A program made the position numbers and the translations under genes. This document shows, piece after piece, positions 11,414-22,793 of a DNA stretch of 64,000 nucleotides. The stretch is from Rhizophagus irregularis (Eukaryota; Glomeromycota; Glomeromycetes; Glomerales; Glomeraceae): assembly GCF_026210795.1 (NCBI RefSeq), contig NC_089439.1, positions 4,216,001 through 4,280,000 on the forward strand. The letters run 5' to 3'. Within the stretch, counting starts at the first letter, position 1, and the number at the start of each line of letters is the position of its first letter. The notes under the pieces were generated by a model. That model was not told the origin of the DNA, did no database searches, and worked only from the letters and a program-made list of their open reading frames with translations.

Positions 11414-11609
11414 TTCTTAACTGGCGGCGATATAATTGCCGTAAATCAGAATCCTCTAGTTACCCATAATCTTGTTGCTACCAAAATAATAATAAAATTA
11501 TGAATAATATACTATATAATAACTAAATAAAAAAAAAACGTAAAGATAAAAGGATGTAAAGAATAAAAATTCGCATAATAAACTCATGTTGCAATAAAAT
11601 TTTGTTATG

Positions 11610-13577
11610 TCAACCTTCAACTTTAGAAACAGCTAGTAATCCAAGATATGGGTGAGGTTTATTCACAGTAAGAGTTCTTTTTTTGAATTGGAATCCTTCT
11701 ATTTGTTGAAAAACGAAGTTTCTAATTAACATACTTAATAATACTTTAAATTCGGTTAAAGCTACTTTGTTGCCTATACAAGCTCTTGTACCAGTAAGGA
11801 AAGGTAAATAATTTAGATTTGATACATTTTTAGTTAATGAAGGATCCAACCATCTTTTTGGATCAAATTCAGCGGCTGTTGGGCCCCAAATTTCAGGTAA
11901 CTTATGAAGCGCTGAAATTGCAACCATAATCACAGTATCCTATTAATAAATAAAAATTTAATATAATTTGAAATTTAACAAAATATAGTATATAAAATAT
12001 ACCTTTGGAATTACATAATCTCCAAAAACTTTATCCTTAATATTAGTCCGGGTAGTAAGAGATACTAAAGTAAAAAATTAAAAGGTAATAAGTCAATTTG
12101 CTAAATAAATTAAATAAAATAAAATTAAATTTATACCTGGAGAATTTAATCTTAAAGTTTCTTTAACTAAGCAACTTAAATACTCCAAAGAATTAATTTC
12201 ATCAAATGTAGGATTAAAATTCGATTTATCAGGAAAGGCTTTAACTAATTCTTCACGCAATAAGTCTTGCTCATGTGTATGATGTGCGAGGAAATATAAA
12301 GTCCAACATGTTGATATACTTGTTGTTTCGTGTCCTGCAACTAAAAAAGTCATAATCTAAAAATATCCAAAGATAACAATATTTCAACGCGCATTTAATA
12401 ATATTGATAATAAATTTATTGTAGTAACCTTTAGGTTAATTACCTGATATTTTAATTCTTCGTCAGTCATTTTTTCTTCAATGGGTAATGTTTTATTAAT
12501 ATTAATTAATAAAGATAACAAATCTTTTCCTTTCAATTCTCCTTTTTCGGCTTTATTATATTTTTCTTTGATCAATTTCTTTGATACGCGGTCAATAACT
12601 TCGCATGCACTTTTAAATTTCCTATTCATGTCTATTGGAATATTTCTGATATATGGCACATAATTTGATAATAAACTAATGGCAAAGCGTAAAGCAGGTT
12701 GTGGGACATTTGTAACAGAATCATAAGCCTTTGCTAATTCATTTGGAGACGTTAATGAATTAAATTCGTAATTAAATCCTAAAAAAAAAAAATGAAATTG
12801 TAAGAAAACAAATAAATATCAACATTGAAAAAAATTTCCATTTATTTTCTTACCGACTATTCCAATGACATCTAAGGTAGCTTTTGAGATATAAGGAGTA
12901 AGATTAATATTAGATTCAGTTCTCCTAGGTTTACTTTATCTTCGATTAAATTTTTTAAGATAAAAGCTACTCGAATAAATGTTGGAACCATTTCCTAAGA
13001 TCGAATGAACACATTAATTTAATTTAATTAATTTTTATTATATTTGACCAACAAACAATAAAGTATAAATTACTTTGACGTTATTATGAGTGAAAGCTGG
13101 ATTCATCATTTTTCTCTGCCTTTTATGATCTTCTCCTTCCGCAAATACAAGACCTCTACCAGCAATTGCAATACCATCAGCCAGCATTTTAGGAGGTGTT
13201 ATATAATCATAAACATGATTTAATGTTATTTCTTGAATTAATTTCGTATCTGCGATAACGAGGGTTGGCTGATTAAATAATCCATGATATTTTACAATAT
13301 TTCCATATTTTTGTATCCATTTAAGATCTGGATTCTATACAAAAAAATTAGAGAAAAATATGTAAGTCAATTAAAATAAAGAATATGACTATTGTAAACA
13401 ATAATTGACCTCTTCTAACAAAAATGTTCTAAGGTTTCCGTAAAATGGATTTTCAGATGATGGACCAGGAATTTTTCTTAAAGGAGTAATATAAATTGGC
13501 CAAATATATATTTTATAAATGACCCATACTATAGTTCCTAACACGAAAAAGCTAATTAAAGAAGATAAATCAAGCAT
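11610..13577 (-). pseudogene. Cytochrome P450 (inverted copy B) with one frameshift
   Basis: The same seven-exon P450 on the minus strand: 13577-13410, 13334-13074, 12994-12854, 12778-12444, 12356-12137, 12064-12003, 11939-11610. Anchor, KIPGP hinge, AGHETT, ETLR, FDPKRW and FLTGTRACIG with its cysteine are all present. Exons 1, 2, 4, 5 and 6 match the length of those in copies A and C, and exon 7 is one codon longer. Exon 3 is 141 bases against 136: two extra codons and one base missing after GGAGAA, near 12921. Without that base the frame reaches TAG within exon 3. The single lesion in an otherwise well-kept gene suggests a very recent pseudogene or a sequence error. Convergent with copy A. 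Confidence 0.8.
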
Positions 13578-13930
13578 TTTTTATGACAATTTGGTAGTGA
13601 ATTTCAGATTTATTTGATAAGAAGTCGGAGATGATATTTATCGCAAGATACTGTATTTATATGACAAATCATTTCGGTTTTCGGTAATCATGATGCCGTT
13701 GTTTACATTTTAAAATTGCGTATCGTACAATTACACGTCGACAGTTTTTAATTTTTCGACGTTATTGGACAAAATGATCGACATCTAAATTTATACTTAC
13801 CGATTTTCGTTCGTAACACAGCGCACCTCATTTTTTTTTACAAAGAATTTTGTTTGTTTCTTTCAAATTTCAAAATATGTATAAGTTTTACTAGATCAAT
13901 TCAATTATAATTGTAATTTCAAATTTATAA
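13578..13930 (-). repeat. Upstream flank of P450 copy B
   Basis: Matches 5044-5575 next to the P450 remnant. It supplies the empty site (13738-13745) for the hAT-type element there. No promoter element can be named with confidence. Confidence 0.6.
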
Positions 13931-13976
13931 TATTTACATTATTTTGATAATTTAATCTAATATATATCGATATATA

Positions 13977-14172
13977 CAGTCAAAGCTCGTTATAGTGAAT
14001 CTCGTTATAGTGAACATTAAGTAAAATCACGTTATAGTGACCTATTGATTTTTTTCTTTATGATTAATTTCTCTCGATACAGTGAATTCTCTTAATAAAT
14101 CTCGTTATACTGAAAAAAGGGGAAAAAATTATATAGTGGAACGGAAAGTTCACTATGACGATATAATATACA
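13977..14172. mobile_element. Pogo/Tigger-like MITE candidate
   Basis: It begins TA-CAGTCAAAGCTCGTTATAG. The motif CTCGTTATAGTGAA recurs three times on the + strand, and its inverted form GTTCACTATGACGA lies near 14150. CAGT ends after TA with CTCGTTATAGTGAA-like repeats are characteristic of pogo/Tigger termini. The right terminus is degenerate, so the end is approximate. Confidence 0.45.
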
Positions 14173-14861
14173 GTAAAAGATAGCGTTATTTATATTTTAG
14201 CAGAAAAAATTTTTCGAAATTGCCTTAGCGATAGAAGCTTCAACAAAGGCAGTAGTCATTATTTATATTTTCTCACTTTTGAGAACCACTTTCAATGGTC
14301 TAATAATGGGAAGGACATCATGTATATTATCTATCGCTTGCACGATTAGTTATTATATTAAATCACTCTTAGTGATACTTTAACTATTTTATTTTTAAAT
14401 TGACAATAAAAATATATTTTGCTAAAGAATTTTCGATTAATTTAAATCATATTTTTTTTAAAATAATTATTTGTTACATAAATCTGCAATCATTAATTTT
14501 AATGCATGCAAAGTGATCTCTTGCTTAAATGCAATAAGAATATTCTATTTTTAGAAATGCATTTAACAAAGAAAAGTTTGATTGATTTTTAAAACATTAA
14601 AATTTCAGTTAGACTGTAATATGCAATTATGTTTATTTTTAATAATGATTTTAAAATACTGTACATTTCATTATAAAATGAAAGTATTATGATCGTTATA
14701 TTATAATAAATATTTTTCATCAACGCAAACTAAACAATTCAAATAAAAATGAAATTTTCGTCGCTGCTCTCATTCAAAATTCAGAAGATATTTTAAATAT
14801 ATAAAATAAAGTTTAAAATATGAGAAGTAAAGAAACTATCTCACATACATAATATATATAC
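14173..14861. other. Intergenic, nothing recognised
   Basis: AT-rich sequence between the MITE candidate and the start of the duplicated block. No gene seen. Confidence 0.4.
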
Positions 14862-15349
14862 GTTTATTTTACATAAAATAATTTTAGATATTTGTGTAAT
14901 ATTATTAGTCAATAATATTAATGTACGATCGGCACGTTCAATGACTTTTACCCGGTATTGACTGATGTGTTGATCTAAAAATATAAAATTAAGCAATTTA
15001 ATTAACTTTATTAAGCTTGGCTTTCCCCTTGGCGTTCCCCGGAAATTCCGAAATCGTGTATATTAGGCAATCATAGAACATTCCAATACCGTAAATATAT
15101 AAATTTAGCAGCCATGTGGCCTTGTGAAAGTACTATAGCAAGTCGATTGTCGATCATTCTGTCCAATGTCCAATTAAACGTTAAACACAAATTGTAACTG
15201 TACAACATGTCTTCTTAATGAACCGGCGATTATTATCTACCGAAACCCGAAACTGAATTAATCGTATATATCTTGCGATAATTTTCTCCTCACGACTTTT
15301 GAAAATTTATTTACTCAATTTGTTTTAATAAATTTACAACAAAAACAAA

Positions 15350-17310
15350 ATGCTTGATCTGATTTCTTTAGTTAGTTTTTTTATATTAGTTATTATAGGG
15401 TGGATCACTTATAAAATATATATTTGGCCAGTTTATATTACACCTTTGAGAAAAATTCCCGGACCACCATCCGAAAATCTATTTTACGGAAATTTTAAAA
15501 CAATTTTGACGGAAGAGGTTAATATATTATTATTAAATCGGTAATCATGATTCTTTTTATACAATTTTCTTTCTTTTTATATATATAGCATACGCGCTTT
15601 AAATGGGTACAAAAATACGGAAATATTATAAAATACCATGGACTATTTAATCAACCAGTCCTTCTTATCTCTGATACAAAAATAATTCAAGATATTTTAT
15701 TAAATCATGTTTATGATTTTATTAAACCTCCTCACATGATGGCTGATCTCATTGCAATGGCTGGTAAAGGTCTTGTATTTGCAGAAGGTGAAGATCATAA
15801 GAGACAAAGAAAAATGATGAATCCGGCTTTCATTCATAATAACATCAAAGTAATTATAATTCATTGTAGGTAATATAATATAAAGTTAATTAAATTAAAT
15901 TAATATGTTCATTCAATTTTAGGAAATGGTTCCAACGTTTATTCGAGTAGCTTTTACCTTAAAAAGTTTAATCGAAGATAAAGTGAACTTAGGAGAATCT
16001 GAAATTAATCTTACTTCTTATCTCTCAAAAGCTACGTTAGACGTGATTGGCTTAGTCGGTGAGAAGACAATAATTTTTTTTCAAAGTTGATGTTTTCGCC
16101 TTATTAATAGAAATTTTTTTCTTTAGGATTTAATTACGATTTTAATTCATTAACGTCTACAAATGAATTATCAGAAGCTTATGAATCCCTTATGAATGCC
16201 CCAAATTCTGCTCTACGATTTGGCATTAGTTTTTTATCAAATTTTATTCCATCTATAAGAGAATTTCCAATCGATATAAATAAGAAATTTAAAAATGGTT
16301 GTGCAGTTATTGACCGCGTATCAAAGAAATTGGTTGAAGAAAAATATAAAGCGGCAGAAAGTGGTGAATTGAAAGGAAAAGATCTCTTATCTCTTTTAAT
16401 TAACATCAATAAGACATTACCTATTGAAGAGAAAATGACTGACAACGAGTTAAAATATCAGGTAAAATATCTAATTTCTCGTCATAGTGCCATGGACCTA
16501 ATATAGTGACAAATCCCAGCGTTATTATCGTATATATTATCCTAATCACTTTTTTTGAATATTTTAGATTATGACATTTTTATTAGCAGGACATGAAACT
16601 ACAAGTGTTTCAACTTCTTGGGCTTTATATTTCCTTTCAAAATATCCACATATGCAAGACTTATTGCGTGAAGAATTAGTTAAAGCTTTCCCTGATAAAT
16701 CAAAATTCAATCCCACATTTGATGAAATTAATTCTTTGGAATATTTAAATTGCGTAGTTAAAGAAACTTTAAGATTAAATCCTCCAGGTATACATTTAAA
16801 TTTTTAATTTTTTTTTATATCATATTATTAATTATGTTGTTCTACTGTAGTTGGTGCTACTAGTCGACTTAATACTAAAGATGAAGTTTTTGGAGGATAT
16901 CACGTTCCAAAGGTATATTTACCGGTTTGTATTTTTTTGCCAAAATTTAAAATTATTAATTTGATCTTTTTCTATTAAAATAGAATACTGTAATGATAAT
17001 TGCAATTTCAACACTTCATCAACTGCCTGAAATTTGGGGCCCAACAGCTACTGAATTTGATCCAAAAAGATGGTTGGATCCTTCCTTAATTAAGAACGTA
17101 ACAAATTTTAACTATTTGCCTTTCCTTGCTGGTACAAGAGCTTGTATAGGCAATAAAGTAGCCTTGACTGAATTTAAAATATTATTGAGTATGTTAATTA
17201 GGAATTTTGTTTTTAAACCAATTGAAGGATTTCATATTAAAAGAAGAATTGTTCCTATGAATAAGCCTGATCCATACCTTAGATTATCTGTTACTAAAGT
17301 TGAAAATTAA
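15350..17310 (+). CDS. Cytochrome P450 monooxygenase (copy C, intact)
   Basis: A paralogue of the gene at 7230-9276. Exons 15350-15517, 15589-15849, 15923-16058, 16127-16461, 16568-16787, 16851-16912 and 16984-17310 have exactly the same lengths and phases and give about 502 residues. The N-terminal anchor, KIPGPP hinge, AGHETT, ETLR, FDPKRW and FLAGTRACIG (heme cysteine) are all intact. Substitutions against copy A cluster in the I-helix flank (SVSTSWALYF for SITISWALYY) and around exon 7's start (MIIAISTLHQL for MIPFSILHRL). Those regions line the active site in P450s, so the two may differ in substrate. That is inference. Confidence 0.93.
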
Positions 17311-17638
17311 CAAAGTTATCATAATTATAATTTATAATTTATATATTGTTTGATTTTTCATCTGTATTGTTTCAGAGTTTTTATATTAGAATGCCATAAG
17401 TTATTTATTTTATAATAGATATAATAAATATCATATTTTAACCAATATAATCATAACTATAATTTTTTCACATGGATATGTTTTTTCTTTCATCATCATC
17501 ATGTTGGTAAAATCATCCAATAGATGTTGAATAATATTACTGTAATCAAGTTTAGTTGCTTCTTTTGGACTACGATCCCAGATTACATGTAGTGCAGCAG
17601 GACCAGCTATTTCTTGATTTAGTGATCATAGAAAGATG

Positions 17639-17822
17639 CTCTATAAAAAAAAGTCGATCTGTATTTTATATTCCATCTTTTTCCGTTAAAGGCTCATATT
17701 TCCGGAATTAATAACTTTATATCACGGAATATATCAAATCATTTACATTTCCGTGAATGGATCCATAAAAGGCTCATTTTTACGAAGTTCTTACAGAAAT
17801 AACGGATAAAATTTTTATAGAG
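17639..17822. mobile_element. CCCTATAAAA-family MITE (184 bp)
   Basis: The ends are CTCTATAAAAA and TTTTTATAGAG, and ATG stands on both sides (17636-17638 and 17823-17825), a possible 3-base duplication. The interior blocks (AAAGTCGATC, CCGTTAAAGGCTCAT, ATCACGGAAT, AACGGATAAAATTTT) recur in several other places in the window. Present in both copies of the duplication. Confidence 0.7.
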
Positions 17823-18889
17823 ATGGTTAGAATCGCCTCACTCAAACAAATCGAAAATCGAATGGCGATGGTTTTATCTTTCTACGATCACTTAATGAGT
17901 TAATTTTGAGTACGTCAAAATTCACTATTTTAACGCTTATTACTGCGCCTTTAACGTTGCCAGCCATGTATATACTGATATTTTTTAATGAAAGATTTAA
18001 TTTTTATATATATAATTGATCTTTTAAATGAAGTCTACTGTAAAAGACCGACAGTCTTAGTTGAACTTCGAAAAGAATATTTAAGGCTATAAGAGTTTGT
18101 AGTTTTTTGGTCTGATATTTTAGTCTTAAGTAAGGCCAGGTTACACCTTTAGTAGTGATTAAACAATTTTGAGAAAGGAAAGAAAATTTGAGAATAATCC
18201 TAAATTTTCATTTCTGAGATTCCGGAGATATAAAATGGGTTTTCTGCCCTCTATACTAGTTATATCGATATTAAACAATATGATGTATAATATGAGAAAA
18301 ATCACTCCACACTTTTTAGCCACCCGCGCCCCTAGGACTAAGGCTATGTAATTAATATATAAATAAAAGCCTTTATTTTAGTAATTAAATAAATCGACAG
18401 ATATAATTCTTCATTTAATTTCTGCAAGTACTGTGGTTTTGGTTAAAAGTTATCATCACGCGGTCAAAATCAAAGTTTTAAAAATGATTAAAAATAATGT
18501 TAGTATTGGAAACTTAACTCCTTTTAATTTTAATTATCAACATTAAATTTTTTTAAAAACAATGGTATAAAAAAAAAAAAATTCCGAATACCAAGTTATT
18601 CCAAGTTATTCTAACTAAGTACTTCAACCAACCATAGTCCTCCTTAAAAAACAAAATTTATTAAGAATTCTTATATTATAAGTTCATATTTATATTCACG
18701 ATTAGATATAATTAATAACATCTTAATTATGAGAAAATGCATAATATTTGGGCAAATTTAACAATATTAGTTGATATTGCAGCATATTGTTTTACTTATT
18801 TTCTTGTAATATAATAAAACTCGAGCAACTATTTGGCGTCTTGATGAGTTATTATATAAATTAAGTTGCTAAGACTACCTGCGATATAG
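17823..18889. other. P450 3' flank then intergenic
   Basis: The part up to about 18415 is duplicated DNA; beyond it is AT-rich sequence. The 60-codon open frame at 18169 lies in shared flank and is broken in copy A, so I do not call it. Confidence 0.45.
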
Positions 18890-18990
18890 CCCCATAATAA
18901 ATTTTATCCGTTATTTCTGTAAAAACTCCGTTAACATAAGCTTTTTACGGAAAAAAAGATGGAAAAAACGGATCGACTTTTTTTATAGGG
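18890..18990. mobile_element. CCCTATAAAA-family MITE, short copy
   Basis: The ends are CCCCATAATAAATTTTATCC and GACTTTTTTTATAGGG. TAG flanks both sides (18887-18889 and 18991-18993). It shares the internal CCGTTATTTCTGTAAAAACT and AAAAAGATGGAAAAAACGG with the other members, in opposite orientation to 17639-17822. Confidence 0.65.
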
Positions 18991-19160
18991 TAGGCGGGGT
19001 AGCTGTATTACCTATAATAACCTTCATTAATAATCAAATAGTATTATACTTGCTTTATCATCATTTTATTTACATAAGATAAATTAAATCTAGTAGTTTA
19101 AATAAGTTTACTGAATTTTTAAATAATGAATTATAAATGTATTTTTTCACGAAATTACAA

Positions 19161-19613
19161 ACACGCCATGGCGCTCAATGCCATAGTTATATACATGATT
19201 TATGTATTTTTTATTTGTTTAACTTTTTATTCTATATTATTAGTAGATTAGCTAAGCTGATTTTATTAATATAATAATTATATTTAATTCTGCAGTCACA
19301 ATCTTTTTCGATTTTTTTTTTATTTTACAATATTTGCAATATAAAAAATATATAGTACTAATCAAATCTTTTTCCTGGCCATTTTCGAGGCGAGTGCTGA
19401 GCAATTTTAATTAGTATAACTTCCATAAAAATGAGTCTTTCATGGATTCATTCACGGACAATGTAAATAGTTCGATAAATTCCGTGATATAAGGTTATTA
19501 AATATGAGTCTTTACGGAAAAAGATGGAATATAAAAAACGGATTGACTTTTTTTACAGTGTAGCTTAGACCATAGTTTTTGGTCACATTATGGCGTTGAG
19601 CGCCAGTGGTGTG
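19161..19613. repeat. Inverted-repeat element with a nested MITE
   Basis: ACGCCATGGCGCTCAATGCC near 19162-19182 is mirrored by GGCGTTGAGCGCCAGTGGTG near 19592-19611, which makes terminal arms of about 25 bases with some mismatches. A member of the CCCTATAAAA family (about 19430-19559) lies inside. The flanks GAAATTA and GAATTA might be a target duplication. Confidence 0.45.
19430..19559. mobile_element. CCCTATAAAA-family MITE, partial copy
   Basis: It contains ATTCCGTGATATAAGGTTAT, CTTTACGGAAAAAGATGGAA and a terminal GACTTTTTTTACAGTG. The left end is eroded. It ends in ACAGTG like the member at 39871-40067. Confidence 0.5.
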
Positions 19614-20961
19614 AATTAGTAAAGTCGTTTTTTCATATGTGAATCATGAGTAAAATTATGCATTATGACTCATTAAAGCTGTGAATGTTATATTTGTAAA
19701 AAAAATTGGCAGTCACTTTTGATCTAGAGCTTTCATTTAACAACTTCACGTGTTTTCTCGTACAGCTGCGTAATTCTGCGCATGATCAATCCAGAAAATT
19801 TCTGCGCATGACGGCATGATCATCCGGAAATCGTAATGATAGTATGAGAGATCGGCACTAATTACTACCTGGCAATCATCCAAAAAGGAAGGATATTATG
19901 GACGCTACACGGACACACGGACTTGGTATTTGTTGCCTTTTTATGTGTTTCAAATACTAAGTATGGAATAGTATAACCAAAAGTAACAATAAATTGATAT
20001 TATTCAATGGTTCTCTGAACCAATTAAAAAATCTTGTTTGGTAGAACTTCAAACAAAACAAAAACAAAAAAGAATAAATTTTTTCTTTTTAGAAATAATG
20101 AAAATTGAAAGAGGATTATATATGGTAATACAGTGAATTCCATTGGATACTTAATAAGATTGTTTTAAAAGCTTTTAATTGTTATTCTATATCGAAATTT
20201 AGAAACTTTAGGAGTGGAATAATAACCATATCTGATATTGTTTATTAAAGTAAGTATTGTTCTGCGTAAATAACTTTCAAACCAATTTTTTTTTACAAAT
20301 CGTATTGTATTAATTCCACAATTCATGCGTATATGATTTTTTTCGATCTTCAATTTGTGATACGATATACTAAGGAAAACACTTTATTTGCTTTGTGTAA
20401 TAAGAAAGGTCCCTTAAATATGTGCCACGGGTTTACTATGATATCTCAAATATATTCGGCAACTTGGCATTCGGAACAAGGGGAAGCAAATATGAACACA
20501 ATAGCATGTAACGTTAATCAGTAACCTGTCAGATTCATTTTTATAGAAAGCAAGTATAAATAGTCAAAATTCAACTGTGGGAAAATTTTTCGGAATCTGT
20601 TATGTCTTTGTTAAGATCAATATAGGAAACAAAAAGATTATACTCTAATAAAATGATCCGCAGTTAATTTGTACAAATGACATCAAAGGACCTCGTAAAA
20701 ATTTTATCCGTTAATGACAAAAGGGGGGGTTCGCTAAATTTAGAAATTTGCCTTAAACTCCTAAAGGAGATGCGTTGAATGTGTTTTGCAATTTTATATA
20801 ATTTATTGACAAAACTTGAATTTATATAAATAAATTCTTTTTATTTCATTCTTTAATGTCAAATGGTCATGTGTCGAATGCCGGACTCCGAGAAATTAAA
20901 TATATAATGGCAAGTCGTCATTAGATTATTCAAAAAAAAAACAAAAAAAAATACCTTGACC
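19614..20961. other. Intergenic upstream of the lipase
   Basis: No gene is supported; the short open frames near 20165-20524 overlap on opposite strands and look random. A fragment with CGTAAAAATTTTATCCGTTA at 20694 is another trace of the CCCTATAAAA family. A poly-A/T-rich stretch precedes the lipase start. Confidence 0.45.
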
Positions 20962-22793
20962 ATGGATTCCGAAAAAACTGCACCTAATAATGTTATTGAA
21001 AAGATTGATCGACCTCATATTGTCGATTTAGAAAATACTCCTAAAGGGATTATACCAGAAAGTTTTGAAAATGTTCCTCTTATTTATCCATCCGTAAATT
21101 ATTTAATTTATTTTATACGAACCTTGCAACATCTTTTTCTTACGTTATTATTTGATTGGACCAATATTATTACTAGTCCAATAAATTTCTTGTTAACTTT
21201 TGTCTTTTTCCCTGTGGTTGCTATTGGTTTATTTTTACTTGAAATTATTTTACGTTTTATATCTTTCATGAAATGGGATGTTAACGATGATGAAAGTGTG
21301 ATTCAATCCTGGTCAAGATTAACATCAAATTCTGAACTATGTAAGTAAATAAATATATGATAAGTTCATTCGTTAAGAATAATATAAAAAATATTAAAAT
21401 TACACTTTATTATATAGTAGTGAAAAATCTTCGTTTAGGAATAAAAGCTTTAGACGAACTTCCGAATAAGTATCGTAAAGGATTTGACCTAAATGGTGCA
21501 CAATTCTTATTATATCTCTCGGCCATCTTACAAGAAAGAGATGAAAAAAAAGTTACTGAAGCTTATCGTATGATATCACAATTGAAAAAATCCTTAAAAA
21601 AAGATAAAAATCCTGATGATGAACAAAAAATTCGAAAAATTTATGAAATTCTCAAAGAAAGTGAATCTGGGATACATAAACAATTAGAAGAATTTGGTAT
21701 TAAATTTACTTCATTATCTGAATTGAATACTCTTGGTGGTCCTTATGCTGGAATGTTTTGGTCTGATGAAGGAAATTTTATTGTTATTGCTTTAAAAGGT
21801 AAAATATTTATTTAATGAAAATCATTTTAATCGTCTTTTCTAATTTTTTTTTTTTTTTTTTAAGGAACGACACCAACGAGTTTCAATGATTGGTTGACAA
21901 ATGCTACATTTCAACGTATGGATGCAAGGTCTTATTTATTTGGAGAAGTTCATGAAGGATTCTATATTCAACTTTTCCCTGCGGATGAATATGATTCAAT
22001 AAGAGTTGATAGAAGGTGTCCAGCAACAAGAATTATTGACGCTGTTCGTATAAAAGCGGAATCTATTCGAAAAAGAAACAGGGATAATAACCATAAGACA
22101 CCTGAAGATACACCCTTAGTAAACATATATGTTACGGGCCATTCTCTAGGTGGAGCGTTAGCAACTTTATTATATGCACGTTTAATGAAATCTCCTCAGA
22201 GTTTAGGAAAAGATTGTTTATTAAGAGATGGGACTGTATTTGCGAGTCCATCAATAGGAGATAATGATTTCTCTGCGGAATTTTCGTCATTAAGTAATAA
22301 ATCCAATGACGAATACAAAACATTGTGGAGGATCGTATGTGATAATGATATTGTACCACGTGTTCCAATTGGCCATCATCATCCAAAATTCCGCAGATAT
22401 ACCAAGAAGATTCATATAATGAATTATTTTCACGTCGGTAATGAAGTAAGATTTTATCAAGATGGTAGTACACCTTCATCGATGAATAATATTTTTACCG
22501 ATGATAAAGAATTAATATTCATAGAAAGAGGATTAAGTTGGAAGGATTGGAGAGGTTTATTTGGTTTTTATGATCCTTTCGATCATGCAAAGCATGATAA
22601 AAAAGCAACTTTTGAACGTAAACTTAATGATAAATTATATTCTTATGAAAAATTTCTGGTTGGACCATTAAGTCCCTTCAGGAATCATATGTCTCATCGT
22701 TACTTTGCAGCCTTGGAAAAAAGTAGAGAATTTTTTGATAAAGGTGATGTTAATTTTAAAGATAAACACGTTCCTGGAGAAAACATAGTATAA
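20962..22793 (+). CDS. Class 3 lipase, membrane-anchored
   Basis: An alpha/beta-hydrolase of the fungal lipase 3 family, expected to cleave acyl esters of glycerolipids. Exons 20962-21340, 21418-21798 and 21865-22793 join in phase 1 to 562 residues. Residues 46-102 hold two long hydrophobic stretches, probably one or two membrane spans or a hairpin, followed by about 140 residues rich in charged helix. The catalytic domain starts near ALKGTT (about 252-256). The nucleophile elbow is GHSLGG with Ser347, the acid is Asp415 in CDNDIVPRVP, and His528 or His531 in NHMSHRYF near the C-terminus is the likely third triad member. The start is ATG 20962; an upstream in-frame TTG is ignored. No lesion. 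A membrane anchor with a lipase 3 domain suggests intracellular membrane or lipid-droplet lipid turnover, not secretion; that is inference. Confidence 0.92.

Larger units (their letters stand above)
14862..18415 (+). repeat. Segmental duplication, copy C (P450 plus flanks)
   Basis: The direct-orientation partner of 6895-11155. Upstream, coding, intronic and downstream DNA are all collinear, so the duplication was genomic and not retroposition. It has empty sites for the TA-flanked element of copy A and for the 560-base segment. Confidence 0.75.
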
